64,000 bases of DNA from Spisula solida (lineage: Eukaryota > Mollusca > Bivalvia > Venerida > Mactridae): positions 3,234,001 through 3,298,000 of the forward strand of contig OX365955.1 of NCBI GenBank assembly GCA_947247005.1, in the 5' to 3' direction. This document shows, piece by piece, positions 24,221-39,200 of this stretch. The translations under genes were made by a program, and so were the position numbers. Below the pieces are notes generated by a model. That model saw only the letters and a program-made list of their open reading frames with translations, was not told where the DNA came from and did no database searches. The stretch's first letter is position 1. Each line of letters begins with the position of its first letter.

Positions 24221-27200
24221 CTGAAATAATATACACAACAAGTTATGATAAAATACACTCAACCAATTTTCTAATTGGTCACTTTTCAAACCCGAATACC
24301 TTAACTGTGATCATATTATTTGATGATATTTTGCACACATAGATTTTATGTTTGACTCAACATTGATCGCATGACTGACCATGTATACTTTGGCACGTGA
24401 TTTTGATTTTTAATAAATTAGGTGTTAGGACAATTGTGTGCAAAATATCATAAAACATTATGATCACAGTTAAACGTATTTGGGGTTAGAAAAGTGACCA
24501 ATTAGAAAAGCGGTTCAGTGTATAGTGTCTTTGTTTACACAATACCAGGAAGTTGAATAGAGTAGTCTGTGAATATAGGATGACCAGCATTCTGGATTAA
24601 TTTTCATATATTCAACATACAATGGTGATGTATGTTGTGTAGTGACTATGCCATCAAAAGCATTTTTACAAAATCCGCAAAATTTAATATCTACAAAATG
24701 AGATAATGTTAAAGTATTTTAACTTACCTGTAAGCATGCGATACCGACACCAACACCTATGAGGATAGCAGTGTGCTGCTTCGCCCAATCTAGAAGTCCT
24801 TGTTTACAGCCCTAGTTAAAAACAATTAAGTCACATTATCTCTCCCAAAACTCTTTTCCTGATCATCCGGTGAATAGGCTAAATACGAAGAATTAGAATG
24901 TTTTTCACAAATGACCTATAATTGACGACAGAATGTCAGCTATATCTGTCGAATTAGTATGCCAAAAATCACATTTAGTAAAATGTATGGATGACAAAAT
25001 ACTAATTTTGCAAGAGTTGCTCCCCTTAGACTTTAAATTATGCATTTATTGCTTTTATTTCGTTATTTTGTTTACAAACCAACTGGAGGCTTTATTTCTT
25101 TCTCTTCTATCTTATGGTGATTTCCACCTTTTTGACTGAACTTAAGTTATCAAAATGTATCATTCTGCAGATAGGTTACCAATTTATTGCTTTTTAAAAA
25201 TAGCAATTTAAGGCATAATGGGACTTTTTGTTATCACAATTGATGATTTAAATGGTCATTATTTTCCTAGTATAGGTATTTAGCCTTAAAATGGTAGGTT
25301 ACCCACCCCTGTGTGGGGGTGGGGGGTCATGATTGTGAAAAAGTATGCAAAGTATCAAAGCAATTATGCCAATGCACTTCGAAGATATAAGGGGTTAAAC
25401 AATGTACCAGGGGTGTCAACAGGGTCAAATTAAAAATCATGAAAATCATATGCGGCCGACACTTTTTGCCAAACAAGATAGGCCTTCAATGACATTATTT
25501 CATTAATTAACTCAGTTTGTATTAAAGAAAAGCCTTCAGATCAGATTAAATTTACCATAACTTTGCCATTCATTGAGATAATTTCATCAAATAACTATTA
25601 TTTTGGCCAGAAGCCATAGCACTTTCAGGAATGATAAATCCAGAATTCCGGATAAAGCCGGAAAATTGACACCCCTGATGTACCTAAACTTTAACATGTT
25701 GAAAAGGGGGCATAATTTCCACAAAATGCTTAATAGAATTGCCTACTCCTGTGTATGGGTTGGGGTCATGATGGTGAACAAGTATGCTAAATATCAAAGC
25801 AATATGTCAATGGACTATGAAAACATAAGAGGTTAAAACACTTGTACTTAAATTTGGGTGAATGCAATAGCTGCTCTTATTCTTCGAATGGTGGAGCTAA
25901 AAATGACTCTCAGGGCTTAAAGATCATCTTTAATTTAACTTTAATTTGAATATGCATATTATGGCATTTGAATGGTAAAATAAAGCCAAAAGTTATGGAA
26001 AGGTAATCTCCCCAGATCCGTAGTTGAAGCCGCCACAAGAAGTAACCCTTACATGAAAATTTAAATTGACCCTTGGGATTCCTCCCTAGCAAACCCCTTG
26101 ATCCTAGGTTCTTACCTTTTCATTGTATTCTCCCAGTTTCTCGTAGCAAGCTGTTGCGTTCTTGGCTATAGCATCCTTGGGATTCTCCTCAGCATCTGCC
26201 TTGTTGCTCAACATACAACAACTGAGTGGCAGTTCCTACACAAATGCAAAACATATCAACGTTTTAACATGATGTCAAATCGACAATAAACATGACAACG
26301 TTCAATAAACGCTTATGTCCCGGTGGAAGTCAATTCCGTTGAATGGTTGGATAGTGTTACATGGCATTCACAATGTTTACTTAGGTGTTTATGATGATAA
26401 ATAAGTATGCAAAGTAAGAAAGCAATGCCTTGATGGACTTGAAAATATTTGAATTTCTAAAACTTAAAAAAAAGTTTTCATTAAAATTTTCAATGAGACA
26501 GAAAAACAGACATTTATATGCCTCCCGTATCAGTAGATGTGTGGGGAATAAAAAACTTAAGTACATGTTTAGCATGCAAATTATTTAGTGAACTTATTTC
26601 TCAAAGATACTTAAAATCTGCATGCATGCATAAATTATATAAACAAACAGTGGTTAATTACCTGGGCAGGTGTTTTAATATCAAACTTGCTATCCATGTA
26701 GTCCTCTGGCCCTTCACCTCCGCAACAATCCAGCTGTAACATAATACAATGAGATTCAACATAATGACCTTGACATTGAACTCAATGACCTTGCATTGAA
26801 CTCAATGACCTTGCATTGAACTCAATGACCTTGCATTGAACTCAATGACCTTGCATTGAACTCAATGACCTTGACATCTAGCACAATGGCCTTGACATTG
26901 AACACAATGACCTTGACATTGAACTCAATGACCTTGACATTTGACCCAGTCACCTTGGGTTTTAACACAATGACCTTGACATTTGACCCAATCACCATGG
27001 GTTTTAACACAATGACCTTGACGTTGAACTCAATGACCTTAACATTTAACACTATGACCTTGACATTTAATACAATGACTCTTTTGTTCATTTGGGTTTA
27101 ACTCCATTTTTCAACAATTCTTCAGTTATATTATGGCAGCAAATTTACCTCACCAGTTTTCCTGGACTGTATCCTAGCCAGTAATAACTTACCCTTGCAC

Positions 27201-30200
27201 AAGGAGCCAGAAACTTCTTTGCATGTGGAGGAAAAATGACATTGTTGTTAAACTTTCATGGAAGGGTAACTGTTTGACCTGCTGCAACTGGTAATCAAAC
27301 CTGGATCTCCAAGTTACAAATCACTATGTGACCTTCACATTCTTCTCTATGACCTTAACTTGTAAAACTAAGACATTTGAAAGGTAACAGCCGAGGTCTA
27401 TATCAGAATTGCAAACAGTACATGTAATCTACTGCAATCACCGTAAACAGCCCGAGTGTGATTCTTGCTGATGGCTTAAAAAATGTTAAAATCAACTTTT
27501 TCAATTCAGATAATAGCAACTGACATCTATGTATAATGGTAGTGGATCTATGATCACTTATTCAATTCCCGACTCCATCACTAACTAAACGAATAATCAT
27601 TGAAAAACAGTAGCCATTTACTTGGGTGAAAGTTTGAAATTCTGAAAAACCTGAAATCCTCAAAAATCGACAATTTATTTAAGGAAATTAAAGAGAACAG
27701 GCATTTTGGTACTCTCAAAAACCTTAAGTTCAGGCAAGTGCCTGAAAACTTTCACCCATGCATTCAGAAAAACGAGAGGATCATAGATCCTGGGGCGCTC
27801 ACCTGCTAAACATGGCCAAACTTTGAACTCGACCTTAAGGTCATCAAGATAAACATTTTGACTAAACTTGATGAAGGTTAAAGCAAAACTGAGGCCTCCA
27901 GAGTGTTAAAAAGGTTTTGCTATTATTTGACATATTGACCTAGTTTTTTAGCCACATGACCCGACTTCCAACGTGACCTTAAGGTCATCAAGATAAATAT
28001 TTTGACCAAAGATGATGAAGATTAAAGCAAAAATATGGCCTCAAGAGTGTAAATAAGGTTTTTCTATTTAATTATTTGACCTTTTGACCTAGTTTTTGAA
28101 CCCACATGACCCAACTTTGAACTTGACCTTAAGGTCATCAAGATAAACATTTTGACTAAATTTCATGAAGATTAAAGCAAAAAGGTTTCATTGAGATACA
28201 ACTACTGACCAAGTCTGGTGAAAATCAAAGCAAGAATGTGACCTCCAGAGTGTTAACAAGGTTTTGCTATTATTTGACCTATTGACCTAGTTTTTCACCC
28301 CACATGACCCAACTTCCAACTTGACCTTGATTTCATTGCGGTACAACTACTGACCAAGTTTGATGAAGATCAAAGCAAAATTGAAAGTGCTAGAGTGTTA
28401 ACGGTGAAAAGTCTAACGGACTGACAGACGGACGACACACAAAAAACAATCACAAAAGCTCACCTTGCCACTTTGTGGCAGGTGAGCTAAAAATCATTTA
28501 TAATTGACTTAAGCATGATACTATGTAATAATGACAATCAGGGTTGTTTCTGAGACTAGGGCACTTTCCTCCAAATAATTAAAATGACTGATATTCATCT
28601 GTGGATGTAAAATAGAATGTATAAACCAAGTACAAAGGTTACTGAATTTAGGGGTGTCAACAGGACCAAATTAACAAGTAATTAAGAATTGCAAGCAATA
28701 CAGAAGTCCCCTACCGGTTTTAAGCCATTTTCAATGTTTCTGTTGCCATAGCAACCACAATTTTTGTCAGACTCAAAATATTTTTAGATGTGCATAATCC
28801 CCTTATTGCCCCCTATCCACATACCAAGTTTCATAAAATTAGCTTGGAAACTGTTTGAGTTATGACAGGATCCAGATTTGGGCATATTTTCACTCTTTCT
28901 GTCGCCATAGCAACCACAATTGTAGTCAGAATCAAAATATTTTTAGACGTGCATAATTTCCCTATTGCCCCCTATCCACATACCAAGTTTCATAAACTTA
29001 GCTTGGAAACTGTTTGAGTTTATCAGGATCCAGACTTTTTGACGGACGGACTGACGGACGTCCGGACGGAGAGCAAACCTATAGTCCCCTCCGGTCAAAA
29101 ACCGGTAGGGGACTAAAAATCAGGAAAATCATATAAGGCCAACCATTTTGGCCAAACAAGAGGCCTTCAATCACATTGGTTCCATAATTCAATTGTATTA
29201 AAGAAAATCCTTCAGAGTAGATTAAATTTACCATAACTATTTCTGGAGATATTTTCATCAAATTACTTATTTTGGTCAGAAATCATAGGTCTTTCAGGAT
29301 AGACAAATCTGGAATTCCGGATTAATCAGAAATATTGACACCCCTGTGAATTCAGATTAAAACTGGTTTTTTAGCACACAGATCAGCATGTATATTTACC
29401 TGTACTTGTACGACATCCCAGGCATCAGTTATTGTGACAGATTCACCGTATTCTTCCTTCACAGATTTGGCCAATGCTGAATCTAGCTTATCCTCCATCT
29501 GTATGTATATAATAACACATTATCTAATATTTATCACTGTAAAAAAGGCCCATAACCCTTGCATAAAGCAGAACACAGTTATGCTTTTCTTTATAGAGCA
29601 TTGATGGTGAACAGGGTACAGTTTTATCAAAGCCTTTACACTAGTGCAACTCTTAAAGTTTTCTGTAAATATTGCGTACATCGATAATATTTGCGCAAAT
29701 GCGTTGTACTAAGATTTTTTCTCATTTTCAGTTGTAAGTTTTGGCGTATGTCTATGCAAGGTCAGAGTAACCGTAAATAGCAAATATGAACATAGTGAGG
29801 AGAAATTGAAACACACTGTTGATTTTGGACCGTCACTTGTTGTTACAGACTGTGATAAGTAACACAAAATGTTTAATCATAAAATAAAATGTGTATTAGG
29901 TCAGAATATGTTTATTCCGGTTCCCGTTATATTGGTGATATTGTGGCCCATCCTACATTCAATATTTTTAGGTAAATATATGCAACAACTTGCGATTGAT
30001 TAGTAAAATGCACCTACGAATGTATGTGAGAGAAATATATATACATAGATTCACATGACATCTACACTATATTAGTACAAGAGGGCCCAAAGGGCCCTAG
30101 GTCGCACACCTGTTATAGCAGTACATGCAAGACCTGTGATTTGACCTAGTGACCTAGTTCTTGGCCCCATATGTCACAATATCGCACTTGACCTAGATTT

Positions 30201-33200
30201 TGTTGAGATGATCACTCTAACCAAGTTTCATAAGGATTAGGCCAAAATTGTGACCTCTAGTGGCTATACAAGGTTTTTCTATGATTTGACCTTGTGACCT
30301 AGTTTTTTACCCCGGATGACCCAATATCGAACTTGATCTAGATTTTATTGAGATGATCATTGTGACCAAGTTTCATAAAGATTAAGACAAAATTGTGACA
30401 TCTAGTTTCTACACAAGGTTTTTCTATGATTTGACCTTGTGACCTATTTTTTGACCCCGGATGACCCAATATTGAACTTGATCTAGATTTTGTTGAGATG
30501 ATCATTGTCAACAAGTTTCATAAAGATTAAGACAAAATTGTGACCTCTAGTGTCTACACAAGGTTTTTCTATGATTTTACCTTGTGACCTAGTTTTTGAC
30601 CCCGTATGACCCAATTTCGAACTTGGCCTAGATTTTGTTGTGATGATCATTGTCACCAAGTTTCATAAAGATTAGGTCAAAATTGTGACCTCTAGTGACT
30701 ACACAAGGTTTTTCTATGATTTGACCTTGTGACCTAGTTTTTGACCCCGGATGACCCAATATCGAACTTGATCTAGATTTTGTTGAGATGATCATTGTGA
30801 CCAAGTTTCATAAAGATTAAGACAAAATTGTGACCTCTAGTGTCTACATAAGGTTTTTCTATGATTTGACCTTGTGACCTAGTTTTTGACCCCGTATACC
30901 CCAATATCGAACTTGACCTAGATTTTGTTGTGATGATCATTGTGACCAAGTTTCATAAAGATTAAGACAAAATTGTGACATCTAGTTTCTACACAAGGTT
31001 TTTCTATGATTTGACCTTGTGACCTATTTTTTGACCCCGGATGACCCAATATTGAACTTGGCCTAGATTTTGTTGTGATGATCATTGTGACCAAGTTTCA
31101 TAAAGATTAGGTCAAAATTGTGACCTCTAGTGACTACACAAGGTTTTTCTATGATTTGACCTTGTGACCTAGTTTTTGACCCCGGATGACCCAATATCGA
31201 ACTTGACATAGATTTTGTTGAGATGATCATTGTGACCAAGTTTTATAAAGATTAAGTCAAAATTGTGACCTCTAGTGACTACACAAGGTTTTTCTATAAT
31301 TTGACCTTGTGACCTAGTTTTTGACCCCGGATGACCCAATATCGAACTTGACCTAGATTTTGTTGAGATGATCATTGTGACCAAGTTTCATAAAGTTTAA
31401 GTCAAAATTGTGACCTCTAGTGCCTACACAAGCAAATCGTGACGGACGGACGACGGACAGACGACGGACGAAGAGTGATCACAAAAGCTCACTCTGTCAC
31501 TTTGTGACAGGTGAGCTAAAAACAGAACCCAGGTGTAGAAAGTTTCAAATCAATCGCTTTCGTAGTTTAGAAGAAAAGTTGACTTTAACATAAAACTAAA
31601 CCAAGCATTGCCGACAACCAAACATGAAACCTGCAAATTATAACATTTAATATTGTCCCAATTTCCTTTTGGTATTTTTACTGTATCGTACAGTAACGGT
31701 ATGTATAGCACACAGAAATTCGCCTGATCCTGACCTTCATGCATGGATATATAACAAGGTTCTTGTGTGAAATTTATCAATCGTGCAATATCTGTCCTTT
31801 AGATTTAAGTTCATATGAAACATCGAGCATCTTCCTGATACTCCCCACTTATGAAAACATACAAGCAGGATTATAAAATACAGACAAGATATCAGCTGTT
31901 AAATTATGCCAATAGAAGGTCGAGGATAGTGTCAAATTCTCAGTTTCTATAAGGTCTGGTAATTAGCAATCTTCTCAGGCCTGAAAATCCTAGCTTCAAA
32001 GCCTGAAATTCTGTTTTTCAATATAACCAAAGAAGGAGCATTCAGGATTCAAAAACCAGAAATCAGGCATATGCCTGACAAATATCAGGTCTGACTATAT
32101 AGTGTATTTATGATTACATGGAATAAACGATTTACCTCGACTCTGTATACAATCATCAGAATACCAGCACACAATTCACCAGCAAATATCAGCACAAGGA
32201 AGAAGATGTACTGTAAGTAGAATCAATACATTTATATTACTGTAAACCAATTTACTTTCACGAATAATAACTTTCGCGTTTTGCTGATCGTCATATTCAC
32301 AACTACAAATTTGCATTTTTAAGTTTCCCACGATTTCTATATTAATGCTTTTAGCACTGTCGTGGCAATTTAATTTCACGAAAATTCTACCACTCGCGAA
32401 ATGAAATCGCGCAAAATAATTTCTAGGTTTACAGTAAAGGCTATTAATTAGATTATGGAGATTTAACACTGAAAATAACATTTCGTAATTTTCACTGTTT
32501 CGGAAGCTATAGTTCCATAGAGAAAAAGAAACATAACATCAACAGTGCCGGGCTTCAAAATATACATAACAAACAAACAGACGGACAGACAGAACAATCA
32601 CTATATGCCTCCAGCATCAGTAAATGCCGGGGTATAAAAACAAGACTTGACATATTTTTTTTAGAATCCACCAAAATAAATTTTAACAGGATTGGCTTTA
32701 ATCACCCTCGCCAATGGGCTAATCAATACAAAGAAACAAAACAACAATGGGATATATTCTATATAACACATATGAGGGAGCTATAAACAACAGTATTAAG
32801 GCTACAGGAGTTCCACCTTAGCTTCTGAATCTGAAGTGTCATTTTGATACTTTTTACTATATTTTACCAGTTTATAGGCAAGACACCCATGATTGTAAGA
32901 GAAATCGATCCTTCAAACCAAAATCCTGAGGGTCAAAATGTAGCTTTTTGGAAATTTCAAGGGTCAAAACCCCCTACTCTTGAGTCAAATGGAACCCCTG
33001 TATATAATTACTAGTATAGGTAAACATTAACCTGATCTCAAAGTCTATATTGAGAATTTGGAATTCAAATTATGTAAGATAGATCCGTAAAAGTTGCATT
33101 TTGCAATAATTGCTCATGTGTCAATCAAATAAAAATTCACATGTCATATATTAAAGTCTTATCTCTGGTATAAAATCTGAACAAGTATACATGTAGGTGG

Positions 33201-36200
33201 AGATTTTAAGCACTTTTACACTCAATTGTAATTGTATGCACATATTAAGTTCAAGAAAAGAACGCATAATAAACTTTTTTTTCAAGGTTCAAACCCCTAC
33301 TCCCCAGACAAATGGCACCCCTGAGGCTACACAAAGTATGGCACAATCGGCATATGTTCTTGTTATAGCTTGAACGACAGTATTGTACACAATGTACCAT
33401 ATATGGTTTGAAAACACCAATAATAACACCAGAGAAGGAAACAATTGATGATGTGTCAGTTTGATTAAAGATTCCAGCCTCAAAGGAGAGCAGGCACGTC
33501 AGCGAGAATTTTTCCAGCGAAATGTTTCCAGATTGTACAAAAAACAATCATTAAATTAAAATCACACTTTATAATCTAATGAATAAACAGAAATACGGGA
33601 GAATAAAGATCAATGTTTCACGCTGTGGAAGACATTTAATTACCAAAGTAAGATTTAGGCAAAGAAAAAAATAATGTTTGTTTCCCTTCCCAAGCATAAA
33701 GTCCTCTACCCAAAATATTTTTAGACACTCTGAAAAACTGAGCCCTCGAAATACAGCTTCGAAAGAATCATACAGAGCTTCGAAGAGATGATTATGGACA
33801 TAGCTGATTTGTCTATCAGAGACTGGATTGTGTCTAGAGCTGTGTAAAGGTCACATCAGAGACTGGATTGTGTCTAGAGCTGTGTAAAGGTCACATCAGA
33901 GACTGGATTGTGTCTAGAGCTGGGTAAAGGTCACATCAGAGACTGGATTGTGTCTAGAGCTGTGTAAAGGTCACATCAGAGACTGGATTGTGTCTAGAGC
34001 TGTGTAAAGGTCACATCAGAGACTGGATTGTGTCTAGAGCTGGGTAAAGGTCACATCAGAGACTGGATTGTGTCTAGAGCTGTGTAAAGGTCACATCAGA
34101 GACGGGATTGTGTCTAGAGCTGTGTAAAGGTCACATCAGAGACTGGATTGTGTCTAGAGCTGTGTAAAGGTCACATCAGAGACTGGATTGTGTCTAGAGC
34201 TGTGTAAAGGTCACATCAGAGACTGGATTGTGTCTAGAGCTGGGTAAAGGTCACAACTAATGTTTGGTTACGATTCTCTTAATAAAGTTAATAAAAGTGT
34301 GGGCAATCCCGGTACTTGGAAGAGTACGGTATGTTAAACAAACAATACAACATGATATAAATAGTTAGATTGTCCCTGCAGACACTCGCATAGAGTCCGA
34401 AACTCACATCAATAGAATAAGTGTGTTAATGCTAAAATAACCGAGAGATATTTGTAAAACATATTTTTGTGTACCATATGACTTCCAAGTTAATTTTCTT
34501 TAAGATAAAGGTCACAATGTTCTGTTGGTCTTTGTGTTATTTCTGTTAAAATTGTGTGTTGTTTTTGTACCTTTCATGCTCGACTGTTTCTGTCGAGTGA
34601 TGCCATCCCTGTCCATTTTTTTAGTTTTTGATCGGAAACCATTCAATAAACTGACCTAAATATAGACAAACAGACAAAACAGGCAATTAAAAATGACATA
34701 AGACCAACTTAAAGGAGGAAAATTCATCTGTGATAACTCTTACCAGTCCAAGTAAGCATTTACTTCCCCTGATTGCCCCACAGCATCCACAGAATCCGAC
34801 CAAGAAGACAAAAACGCCGAAACCGATGAGAATATAGGCTGCATATTTGAAGAACTGATCGTGTGTGTCCAAGTTGAGCACTTCGAAGTAACTTCCTATA
34901 TTCTTGTCAACGATCATCCATATTCCAACACCTAATATGGCTGCTCCCGATAACTGAAAGTATATAATATAAGAATAAGACACTCCCAATAAATTAAAGT
35001 ATATAATATCAGAATAAGACGCTCCCGATAACTAAAGAATAAACAAGATGTTTGTAAAACACGTATGCCCCCATGGTAGCCCAATAGTCAGAACTGGTAA
35101 AGGTCACTGTGACCTTGACCTAATGATCAATAGGGGTCATCTAGTGTTGATGACCAACCTCCATGTAAAGTTTGAAGATCCAAGGGCAAAGCGTTCTTGA
35201 GTTATTGAACGGAAACCATTTGGTCTACCGACGTGCAAAGCAATATACCCCCTTATCAAAGTGGATAATGCTCTCGACGGTCCCTAAATCAATTCTCAAA
35301 TACTGATAGTCAATAGGGGACTACATTACTATAAGGAGCATTATATACATGTATTAACAATTTTCTTCAACAGAATGTTTATTCCTACTTACAGAACGGG
35401 GTACTGTTTTATCAAAGCACTTGCAGAAATGTTATGCTCATATTTAAAGTCTATATACTGCTTTTACAACAACAAATTGGGGACAGATATTGTTTGTAGG
35501 AGATCATTAACTGAATCATAGTTAATATTCTATATCCCTTTACCACAATTTGGAGCAGTTCAAGAATTATAAAGAATTCAAATTTGTATGTAAATTTACG
35601 ATTTCCATAAGTGCTTTGATAAAACAGTACCCTGTAGTCTACCTATTTAGTTCATAGCCCCATAGGTTTAAGACTAAAGCCCCACAGGTTAATGCTCCTT
35701 ATGGTCAATCAAGATCAATCAGTTTCAAAATTATATGGTTGGGACTTACACATGTATACAAACGGTAAATATGTCCTCATTTGTTACATACAGTAAAAGC
35801 AGAAAATATTCGCAGGGTTTAATTTTTGCTATTTCGCGAAATTTCATGTTTGTGAACTAAAATTAAACAAAGGCAATAAACAACAGAAGGTATATTTTTT
35901 CTGAAATTAAAAAAAATCGCAAACATTTAATGTTGCAAACCACTTACAGAATAAAAAATTTGCGAAATTGAACCTTCCCAAAAATGTCTGATTTTACGGA
36001 AGTATCTTACGTAATACCAACAATGGTCACTACCAACCAACTGATCAATACAGATAATGTAGGTATAGATTGTTGAACAAACACTTTGCACTCATCGCAC
36101 TTTAGACAGAATCAATGAAGTATTATAGTGCTGACAAATTCTGTGTTCCCACAAATATTCTGACACAAACTTTTCCCTGACTTTTCACTGACCTGAAAGA

Positions 36201-39200
36201 GCAGTTTTCCCTGACATTTACGCGCAATCGGATAGGTGTCTTTTCGTTTGGGCAAAATTCTTATGGCAATAAAAATAGAGAAAGGAAGCTATATTTCATA
36301 ATTTGCATCTGGGACAAATAATTTGTAAGGCAACAGTTTTAGGACTGGCAAGTAACAATAAGTTGTAATAATTTAGCATTGTTCCGAGTGAGCACAGCGA
36401 GCCAGAAATTTTTATCATGTATTTGGTAAATTTCTTCACAGGAATTGACACTTATCGACATGTATAATAAAGAATTCCCTGACTTTAGCTCAATTTTCAG
36501 ATTTCCCTGACTAATTCCAAAATTCCCTGACTTTTCACTGAACTTGATTTTTTTCCCCTGACTTCCCTGACCGTGGGAACCCTGTAATTAACCTAGTCCT
36601 TAAACTTAATGCATGAATACAAGTTTGTTGTGCAATGTATGTACATTTCAGTGAGAAAGTCGGGCCTTTACCAAAATGAGTTGGCAACTTCTCCACGTGT
36701 GGAGGAAAATTACAAATTTAAGAAACCAGCATAATGAATATCATTAAGTGAATAATTATGTTCTGTTGTAAACGTATGGGATAGATAACGAGTGGGGTTG
36801 TCAAGATAGCATTAAAATATTTACCACTGTAATACAAGACAATGATTGGTTGACAGCAACTAACCATAGTCTAAATACTAGCTTTTAATTAACAGTTTCA
36901 GAACTTGTAATTAACAGTTTCCGAACTTGTAATTAACAGTTTCCGAACTTGTATTTAGCAGTTTCAGAACTTGTAATTAGCAGTTTCAGAACTGGTAATT
37001 AACAGTTTCAGAACTTGTAATTAGCAGTTTCAGAACTTGTAATTAACAGTTTCAGAACTTGTGTCATTAATACACAAACAAGAAATATCACTGAATGTGA
37101 TGAATAACCCCTTATACTGCTTGACACTGTCACTTAAATGTGCTCTGACAAACAACTACAGTAGAATTAGTACTGATCATTCATGCAAACGTTCATTGAA
37201 TGGTAACAAAGGAAAAGCGTAGACAAAATCTATAAGTGTAAAAACAAAGGGTCACAACTCCCTTAAAATTGAACCGACTAACTTGTGCCGAGGATATGCA
37301 CAACTAGACATGGTACTGATCATTCACGTAAAGTTTCATTGAAATCCGTCCATTGGTAACAGAGAATTAGTACGGATAAAATTTATTAGTTTTAAAAAAA
37401 CAAAGAGCCATAACTCCCTTAAAATTTATCCGCCCAACATGTGCCGAGGATATGCACAACACGACTTGGTACTGATGATTCATGTAAAGTTTCATTGAAA
37501 TCCGACCATTGATAACAGAGAAAGAGCTTGGACAAAATTTATAAGTGTAAAAAACAAAGGGCAATTACTCCCTTAAAATTTATCAGACCAACGTATGCCG
37601 AGGATATGCACAACAAGACTTGGTACTGATCATTCATGTAAAGTTTCATTGAAATCCTACCATTGGTAACAGAGAAATAGCTCGGACAAAATTTATAAGT
37701 ATAAAAAAACAAAGGGCCATAACTCCCTTAAAATTTATCCGACTGGCGTGTGCCGACGATATGAACATCTAGACTTGGTACTGATCAGTCATGCAAAGGT
37801 TGGATGAAATCTGACCAAGGGTAATAGAGAAATAGTGCGGACAAATTTATAAGTATAAAAAAACAAAGGGCCATATCTCCCTTAAAATTTATCCGACCGG
37901 CGTGTGCCAACAATATGCACATCTAGACTTGGTACTGAACAGTCATGCAAAGTTTCGATGAAATCCAACCAAGGGTAACAGAGAAATATTGCGGACAAAA
38001 TTTGCACCGACCAACCAACAGACCAACCAACCTCAAGCATGACTCCAATTCTATGTATATGGGGGTATAATAAGTATAGAGTTGTGCGCTGTATATGCCT
38101 GGACCTTCATATGACAGGCTAAAAAATGAACACTTGAATAGGAATGAGTTATACACACTGTTAAATGACTTGTTGACTTGACAAGCGACATGAATATAAC
38201 TGATCGCAACAATTATAAACATATTTGTACACATGTAAAACTTGCAGCTGGATTGCTGAATCTATACTTCAGGTTTTAACGTTGTTTCTTAACAATTTTC
38301 CAGTTATATACAAGTTTTCCTGGACTGTATGACATACCAGTACTAACTTACCATTCCACAACAAACCAGAAACTTCTCAACATGTGGAGGAAAATCGACA
38401 TTGTTGTCAAATATCAAGGAAGGATATATAACCTAACACACAGCAGGGAATGGAACCCACTGGTCACCCTGTTACAAAATACAGAAATACAATTCCACCG
38501 TTCTAACCACAGGACCATGGCCGAGGCTCTGGATGGCTGTATAGTATGTCAGGAGCGTGGAGTGGAGTGTGGAATGCGGAGCGAAGCATTGAGTGAAGCG
38601 TGGAGTGGAGTGTGGAGCAAATTTAAAGACAAAATTTTTTTTCACAAATATATTACAACAAGAAATATCACTGAATGTGATGAATACCCCCAGAAACTGC
38701 TTGACACAGTCACTTAAATGTGCTCTGACAAACAACTAGACTTAGTAATGATCATTCATGCAAACGTTCATTGAAATCAAACCAATGGTAACAAAGGAAA
38801 AATTCATAAGTGTAAAAAAACTAAGGGCCATAACTCCCTTAAAATTAATCCTATTAATGTGATAGTCGAGGATATGCACAACTAGACTTGGTACTGACCA
38901 TTCAAGCAAAGTTTCGTTAAATCCGACCATTAATAACAGAGAAATAGCGCAGACAAAATTTATAAGTGTAAAAAAAATAAAGGGCCATAACTCCCTTAAA
39001 ATTTATCCGACCAATGTGTGCCGAGGATATGCACAACTAGACTTGGTACTGATCATTCAGGCAAAGTTTCGTTGAAATCCGACAATTAATAACAGAGAAA
39101 TAGCGCAGACAAAATTTATAAGTGTAAAAAAAATAAAGGGCCATAACTCCCTTAAAATTTATCCGACCTATGTGTGCCGAGGATATGCACAACAAGACTT

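Noticed and set aside
24013..24258. 81-codon minus-strand frame overlapping tetraspanin exon 8
   Set aside because: Out of frame with the tetraspanin; exon 8 in phase 0 gives the family-typical TM4 end.
24660..24694. Alternative last tetraspanin exon after a ttttgtag acceptor
   Set aside because: It would leave an intron of only about 34 bases and does not give a tetraspanin-like TM4 end.
33815..34253. CRISPR array
   Set aside because: Repeats are contiguous with no unique spacers, and the window is eukaryotic. The same applies to all other arrays here.
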